Assembly: GCA_012103535.1 (NCBI GenBank)
Contig: WLWQ01000002.1
Coordinates: 496,001 to 560,000 of the forward strand
Direction: 5' to 3'
Length of the DNA: 64,000 nucleotides
Source: Pseudomonadales bacterium
Lineage (GTDB): Bacteria > Pseudomonadota > Gammaproteobacteria > Pseudomonadales > Pseudohongiellaceae
Numbering within the stretch: position 1 is the stretch's first letter; each line of letters starts with the position of its first letter. The notes beneath the pieces are model-generated. The model was not told where the DNA came from. It made no database searches and worked only from the letters and a program-made list of their open reading frames with translations. The translations under genes were made by a program, and so were the position numbers. Below, piece after piece: positions 59,885-64,000 of this stretch.

Positions 59885-61870
59885 CTAATTAGGCAAGGCC
59901 ATCGCAGTTAAAGAGCTTCCGGTCTGCAAAATGATGTGTTGCTTGCCATTGTGCACCCATGAACTCATGCCATAGCGAGTTGTCGCTGGTACTTCTACCC
60001 GTGCCAGTTCTTCACCACTCTGCTTATCGACAGCAAACAGATGGGGTGTGCCACCACTATCAACATTGGTATAAACCAGCATATTGCCAGTTACCACCAT
60101 CTGTCCAACTGCTCCAGAACCGGTATTGCCGATGTCCACACCCTCCAGCGCAGGCAGATTGCGAATGCGATCAGGTGTATCACCAGCCGGTAGCATCCAC
60201 AAATGATCGCCGCTGTTCATGTCGATCGCTGTAATCCTGCTATAGGGAGGCTTCCATAAAGGAATTCCGGCAGGGTGACGCGGTGAAGGTCCACCGCTGG
60301 CCGCAGCATACTGCGACAGGGTGACACCAGTCGGCGCGTCGTAATAAGTATCAGCTTCTTCCCCTGAAACCAGTCTGCGAGCACCGCAACTATAGCGAGA
60401 CATGATGTACATGACGCCAGACTCAGGATCTGCAACTGGTGGGTGGGTGATGTTCACTGCACCAGAAGGGCACATTAGTGCTGATTGCTTACCCGAAGGA
60501 TCATTGGCGCGCATGGGTGGATTAAAAAGCGGGCCCATCTGGAATTCTGCGACAGCTTGCAATGCCTGCTGTTTTAACTCCGGTGTGAAATCCACTAATA
60601 GTTCTTCATTGGAGCCAACATATTCAAATGCCGCAGGCTTTGATGGAATAGGTTGCGTCGGTGACAATTGCTCGCCTGGAACGGTTGAAGCCGGCATCGG
60701 AGTTTCTTCGATTGGCCAGACTGGTTCGCCGGTTTCGCGATTAAACGCGTAAACATAGCCTTGCTTAGTGGCTTGAGCAACGATGGGGCCATTCTCGGTA
60801 TCCAAGAGAATTGGAGCAGTGGGCGTATCGAAGTTCCAAATATCGTGATGCACCATCTGGAAATGCCAGGCGCGTTCGCCGGTTCTAGCATCCAGAGTGA
60901 TCAGGCTGGTGCCATAGAGATTGTCGCCGGGATGATGACCACCGTAGTAATCGATGGTGACTCCATTGGTAGGTATGTAAACCAAACCTAATTCCTGATC
61001 GGCTGAAATCGGTGCCCAGGAGGAGATATCGCCGGTGTATTGCCAGGAATCGTTTTCCCAGGTTTCATGACCGTACTCACCGGGCTGAGGAATTACATTG
61101 AACTTCCAGAGAAAATCACCGGTGCGGGCATCGTAGCCAAGAATGTCCCCAGGCACATTTTCAATTCGTGACTGGTTATAGCCCTGTTCCGCAGAGTTTC
61201 CGACAATCACCACATCATTGACTACGATCGGTGGCGAAGAGGACGTGATATAACCGCGCTCTAAAGGAATTCCTTCATAGGGATCATAGGGGTGACCCAA
61301 ATCCTTGAGTAAGTCGACCACCCCAGTTTCCGGAAAACCTTCAATGGGCACTGCCTCACCGAATCCTTCTAATGGGCGACCGGTTTCAGCATCAAGGGCG
61401 GTAAGGAAAAAGCCCGGTGAAATTACGTAGATTACATCGCGACCATCAATATTGGCATAGCCTACGCCCTTTCCGTAGTCGGCACGCATGGAATATTCCC
61501 AGCGGCCGGTATCGGGTTCACGATAAGACCAAATGGTTGCTCCCGATGCCGGGTCAATAGCAACAACATGACGCCGTGCACCGGCTACGGTGAACAGCTT
61601 GCCATTAATGTAGCTAGGAGTTGAGCGTCCACTTTGTGCCTCGAAACTTGCTCCATTCCATTCCCATGCTACTTCCAGGTCAGCAAAATTTTCCGCAGTG
61701 ATCTGGGTCGCACTGGTGGAACGGGTGTGAGCGAAGTCATTACCCAAGGTTGTCCATTCAACCGAGTCTTGCGCGATCGAACCTGCACTGACCGCCAACG
61801 AAAGGGTGAGCACAGCGAGTCCTTGGATGAGGGACTGGGTGGAACGAAAGAACTGCCAAATTTTTATCAT
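59885..61870 (-). CDS. PQQ-dependent dehydrogenase-like beta-propeller protein
   Basis: A quinoprotein of 661 residues from the ATG at 61870, which has GAGG at a good distance; a longer frame starts at 61897. The signal peptide ends SLAVSAGSIAQ. Propeller motifs repeat with AIDPASGATIWSY, LDAETGRPLEGF, YDARTGDFLWKF, LDARTGERAWHFQMVHHDIWNFD, NRETGEPVWPI and MNSGDHLWMLPAG. WxxW-type docking and HHDIWNFD match PQQ alcohol or glucose dehydrogenases. No haem-c motif is visible, so electrons go to an unseen acceptor. Periplasmic oxidation of an alcohol or sugar is inferred. Confidence 0.88.
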   Translation of the reverse strand: MIKIWQFFRSTQSLIQGLAVLTLSLAVSAGSIAQDSVEWTTLGNDFAHTRSTSATQITAENFADLEVAWEWNGASFEAQSGRSTPSYINGKLFTVAGARRHVVAIDPASGATIWSYREPDTGRWEYSMRADYGKGVGYANIDGRDVIYVISPGFFLTALDAETGRPLEGFGEAVPIEGFPETGVVDLLKDLGHPYDPYEGIPLERGYITSSSPPIVVNDVVIVGNSAEQGYNQSRIENVPGDILGYDARTGDFLWKFNVIPQPGEYGHETWENDSWQYTGDISSWAPISADQELGLVYIPTNGVTIDYYGGHHPGDNLYGTSLITLDARTGERAWHFQMVHHDIWNFDTPTAPILLDTENGPIVAQATKQGYVYAFNRETGEPVWPIEETPMPASTVPGEQLSPTQPIPSKPAAFEYVGSNEELLVDFTPELKQQALQAVAEFQMGPLFNPPMRANDPSGKQSALMCPSGAVNITHPPVADPESGVMYIMSRYSCGARRLVSGEEADTYYDAPTGVTLSQYAAASGGPSPRHPAGIPLWKPPYSRITAIDMNSGDHLWMLPAGDTPDRIRNLPALEGVDIGNTGSGAVGQMVVTGNMLVYTNVDSGGTPHLFAVDKQSGEELARVEVPATTRYGMSSWVHNGKQHIILQTGSSLTAMALPN

Positions 61871-62080
61871 TATAAATACCTCGTTAAGGTTCGGCATACA
61901 CTGTGAAAACAGCGTGTTAAGTTCCTGAAATACTGGGCTTGAGGTTAACGCAGCTGATGCTTTTTGTCATGCAGACAATAGCGAATGAAGGTTCTCGCAA
62001 ACCTAATTCGAGTTCACATGAAAGAATAAATACCGAGTCGTCTAATAAAGGTTGTGTGACACTGCGCTTGCAACAGGAAA

Positions 62081-62374
62081 TCAGTCGTCGTTGACTTTCA
62101 CATCGAAGGCTTTCATTTCTCGACCCACGCTGGCCCAATACTCTTCCAGGTTATCCTGCATGGTCTCGAAAGCTTCATCACTGGCTTCAAGCAGTTCTTC
62201 AAACTTCCCCCGGGTTTTTTTGCTTAAAGCCTGGAGTTTTTGCAAGTTTTCATGCTCTTCAGAGACTAAATCTTCTGCCATTTCTTCAACTTGATCTTTG
62301 AGTTTGTCGATTTCTCGTTCCAAATCTTCCAGTTTTTGTTTCACCTTCACTTCATATTGTTTGCGCTGACTCAT
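62081..62374 (-). CDS. Coiled-coil protein
   Basis: A protein of 97 residues, almost entirely a charged coiled coil: VKVKQKLEDLEREIDKL, QVEEMAEDLVSEEHEN and NLEEYWASVGREMKAFD. It resembles small stress-associated helical proteins. Function unknown. No signal peptide. It lies between the PQQ gene and cysK, divergent from cysK. Confidence 0.65.
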   Translation of the reverse strand: MSQRKQYEVKVKQKLEDLEREIDKLKDQVEEMAEDLVSEEHENLQKLQALSKKTRGKFEELLEASDEAFETMQDNLEEYWASVGREMKAFDVKVNDD

Positions 62375-62544
62375 GCCTGGCCTCCAAGCAATTGGTGGTT
62401 GTGTATGAATGTCAGTGTAAGAGTTGATTAAAATAGCTAATTGATTACGGTCAATAGTCGCAGCAAAAATAGTGGTTTCGGTTTTACTGGCTATTGCCTA
62501 TGATTTGCCATTCGATTTGAGCAGTTGCTGAATAGGAACCCTTC

Positions 62545-63498
62545 ATGATCTACCAAAACATTCTTGAAACGATTGGTAATACGCCAGTCGTAAAACTGCA
62601 ACGAGTGGCGCCAGAAAACCAGAATATCTATGCCAAACTGGAGGCGTTTAATCCTTTGGCTTCGGTTAAAGATCGATTGGCCATCGCCATCATCGAAGAT
62701 GCCGAAAAGAGTGGAGCCCTCCAACCAGGCCAAACCGTGGTGGAGGCGACTTCAGGAAACACGGGTATCGCTCTGGCAATGGTCTGTGCCGCAAAAGGCT
62801 ACCCCTTTGTGGCCACCATGGTGGAAACTTTTTCAGTTGAACGCCGCAAGATCATGAAAGCCCTGGGGGCTAAGGTCATCCTTACTCCGGCGGCAGAAAG
62901 AGGCACTGGTATGGTGCGCAGAGCGGAAGAACTGGCCATGCAACACGGTTGGTTTCTTGCCAGTCAGTTTGAAAATCCTGCCAATCCGGCCTATCACCGC
63001 AATACCACTGGTCCAGAAATACTTAGAGATTTCGCCGGCAAAGATTTTGGCTATTTTGTTACCGGCTGGGGTACCGGCGGCACGCTGACCGGTGCCAGCC
63101 AGATGATTAAGTTGGCGCGCCCGGATGTAAAAATCATTGCCACGGAACCAGAAGCAGCAGCACTGCTTTCCGGTAAAGAGTGGCAACCCCATAAGATTCA
63201 GGGATGGACTCCAGATTTTATTCCCGGCGTTTTAGATAAGAGCGTAGTTGATGAGCTCGTAACGGTTACAGACGACGAAGCGATTTCGACAGCCAAACGT
63301 TTGTCGGCTGAAGAAGGCATATTTTGCGGAATATCTGCCGGTGGCACTATGGCAGCCGCACTCAAAGTCGCGGCCGATGCTCCAGCTAATAGTAGCTTCG
63401 TCGTAATGCTTCCAGATACTGGAGAGCGTTATTTATCTTCACCGTTATTTGCAGACATCTCAGAAGAATCTGATGATGAATGGCTAGGGAGTCTCTAG
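62545..63498 (+). CDS. cysK: O-acetylserine sulfhydrylase (cysteine synthase)
   Basis: A PLP enzyme of 317 residues. The Schiff-base lysine is K42 in NPLASVKDRLA; the substrate loop is TSGNTGIALAM; GTGGTLTGASQM binds the PLP phosphate. HKIQGWTPDFIPGVLD favours CysK over CysM. It makes cysteine from O-acetylserine and sulfide. AGGA precedes the ATG. It is followed at 10 bp by an exported cyclase gene. Confidence 0.94.
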   Translation: MIYQNILETIGNTPVVKLQRVAPENQNIYAKLEAFNPLASVKDRLAIAIIEDAEKSGALQPGQTVVEATSGNTGIALAMVCAAKGYPFVATMVETFSVERRKIMKALGAKVILTPAAERGTGMVRRAEELAMQHGWFLASQFENPANPAYHRNTTGPEILRDFAGKDFGYFVTGWGTGGTLTGASQMIKLARPDVKIIATEPEAAALLSGKEWQPHKIQGWTPDFIPGVLDKSVVDELVTVTDDEAISTAKRLSAEEGIFCGISAGGTMAAALKVAADAPANSSFVVMLPDTGERYLSSPLFADISEESDDEWLGSL

Positions 63499-63507
63499 GA
63501 GAAAGTT

Positions 63508-64000
63508 ATGTATAAGAAAATGAAAATTGTCATAACAATAGCTCTATTGTTTTAAGCTTCATTGTTGAACCAATCTATTGCGCAAGAACAATTAAGCCAG
63601 GAAGAGGTTTATGGCTGGTTTGAAACCCTGTCTAACTGGGGACGCTGGGGAGCTAACGATCAATTGGGCACCGTTAATCTAATTACCGATGAAACCCGGG
63701 TAGCCGCAGCGCAGCTCGTAGAAACCGGTGTGTCTGTTTCCATGGCTCATCCTATTCTTACCGATGCGGCGGCGGACAACGGTAATCCTTATGATCATCG
63801 CATGACTGCTGTTGGCAGCAGCCCGGGCCCCTGGTCTGGTGATTTCATCGGCGTGTCTTACCATGGTTACGCCCATTCTCATCTGGATGCACTCTGTCAT
63901 CGCTTCCAATTCGGCACCATGTATAACGGCTATTCAGAAGACGAAGTCACCGAAGAAGGCTGCGCGCAACTTTCGATTGCGGGATTTGGCAATGGCATTT
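63508..64000 (+). CDS. Cyclase-family (kynurenine formamidase-like) protein with an in-frame stop in the signal peptide (3' truncated)
   Basis: AGGAGA and an ATG at 63508 start a signal-peptide-like reading (KKMKIVITIALLF) that hits TAA at 63553-63555. The same frame then continues without a stop to the window end as ASLLNQSIAQEQ and a mature cyclase domain: WGRWGANDQLGTVNLI, then YHGYAHSHLDALCH, the metal motif of PF04199 cyclases. The TAA could be a TTA (Leu) changed by one base, a real nonsense mutation or a sequencing error. A TTG at 63562 could restart translation without the signal. The family hydrolyses formyl or lactone bonds. Confidence 0.7.

Noticed and set aside
1-64000. tRNA, rRNA, transposase or integrase genes
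   Set aside because: Read for on both strands; nothing with the expected stems, CCA ends or family motifs was found.

Overview
The window looks like chromosomal DNA of a free-living, probably marine, gammaproteobacterium of moderate GC content. The evidence is its housekeeping set: tesA divergent from ybbA-ybbP, mpl, hspQ, nudL, a TIGR02444-type gene, cobB, bcp, ybfF and pdxH. Around these lie many exported or oxidative enzymes: a PQQ-propeller dehydrogenase, a haloalkane dehalogenase, a nitronate monooxygenase, an aldehyde dehydrogenase, SDR and GST enzymes. I assign no genus. I saw no rRNA, tRNA, prophage, transposase or CRISPR array.

Layout. 1-4 kb: the tail of an unknown gene, a bidirectional terminator, an AlkK-like acyl-CoA synthetase, two long intergenic palindromes, a haloalkane dehalogenase and an acidic exported protein. 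4-11.7 kb: a compact minus-strand run of six genes read from a Tat-exported linalool dehydratase/isomerase-like protein through two paralogous exported methyltransferase-fold proteins, a DUF5916 outer-membrane protein and an NHL propeller to a DsbA-fold isomerase. This is the strongest candidate for an undescribed system. 11.7-17.6 kb: hspQ, thioesterase, orphan STAS protein, a DUF255 protein fused to a DsbD-like domain, an anchored hydrolase and an ArsP-type permease whose likely N-terminus is cut off by an in-frame TGA. 17.9-20.7 kb: a copper locus with a His/Met/Cys-rich exported protein and a multicopper oxidase fused to a beta-strand-rich domain, followed by tandem hairpin repeats.

20.7-31.2 kb: cobB, the bcp-ybfF-pdxJ operon, a zinc-ribbon/HEAGH membrane protein, an MFS carrier, a GNAT, and tesA/ybbA-ybbP. 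31.2-38.5 kb: fructosamine-kinase-like protein, MORN protein, pdxH, a chain of hairpins, PPi-type phosphofructokinase, ubiX, an exported M20 peptidase and a TIGR02444 protein. 38.5-48 kb: mpl, LON-domain protein, trypsin-like protease, AsmA-like protein, YdcF, Prx5-type peroxiredoxin, dienelactone hydrolase, DASS transporter, diguanylate cyclase and nudL.

48-54 kb: a TonB-dependent receptor preceded by about seven 25-bp repeats, then a nitronate monooxygenase/SDR/hydrolase/DUF6265 operon and small genes. 54-64 kb: an intergenic palindrome, VOC and aldehyde dehydrogenase genes, a YiiX-like hydrolase, an S41-like protein that has lost its catalytic serine, GST, lectin-like protein, PQQ dehydrogenase, a coiled-coil protein, cysK and an incomplete cyclase gene with a stop codon in its signal peptide. 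Recurrent themes are export of enzymes to the periplasm, thiol and peroxide handling (DUF255-DsbD, bcp, Prx5, GST) and an abundance of structured intergenic repeats.
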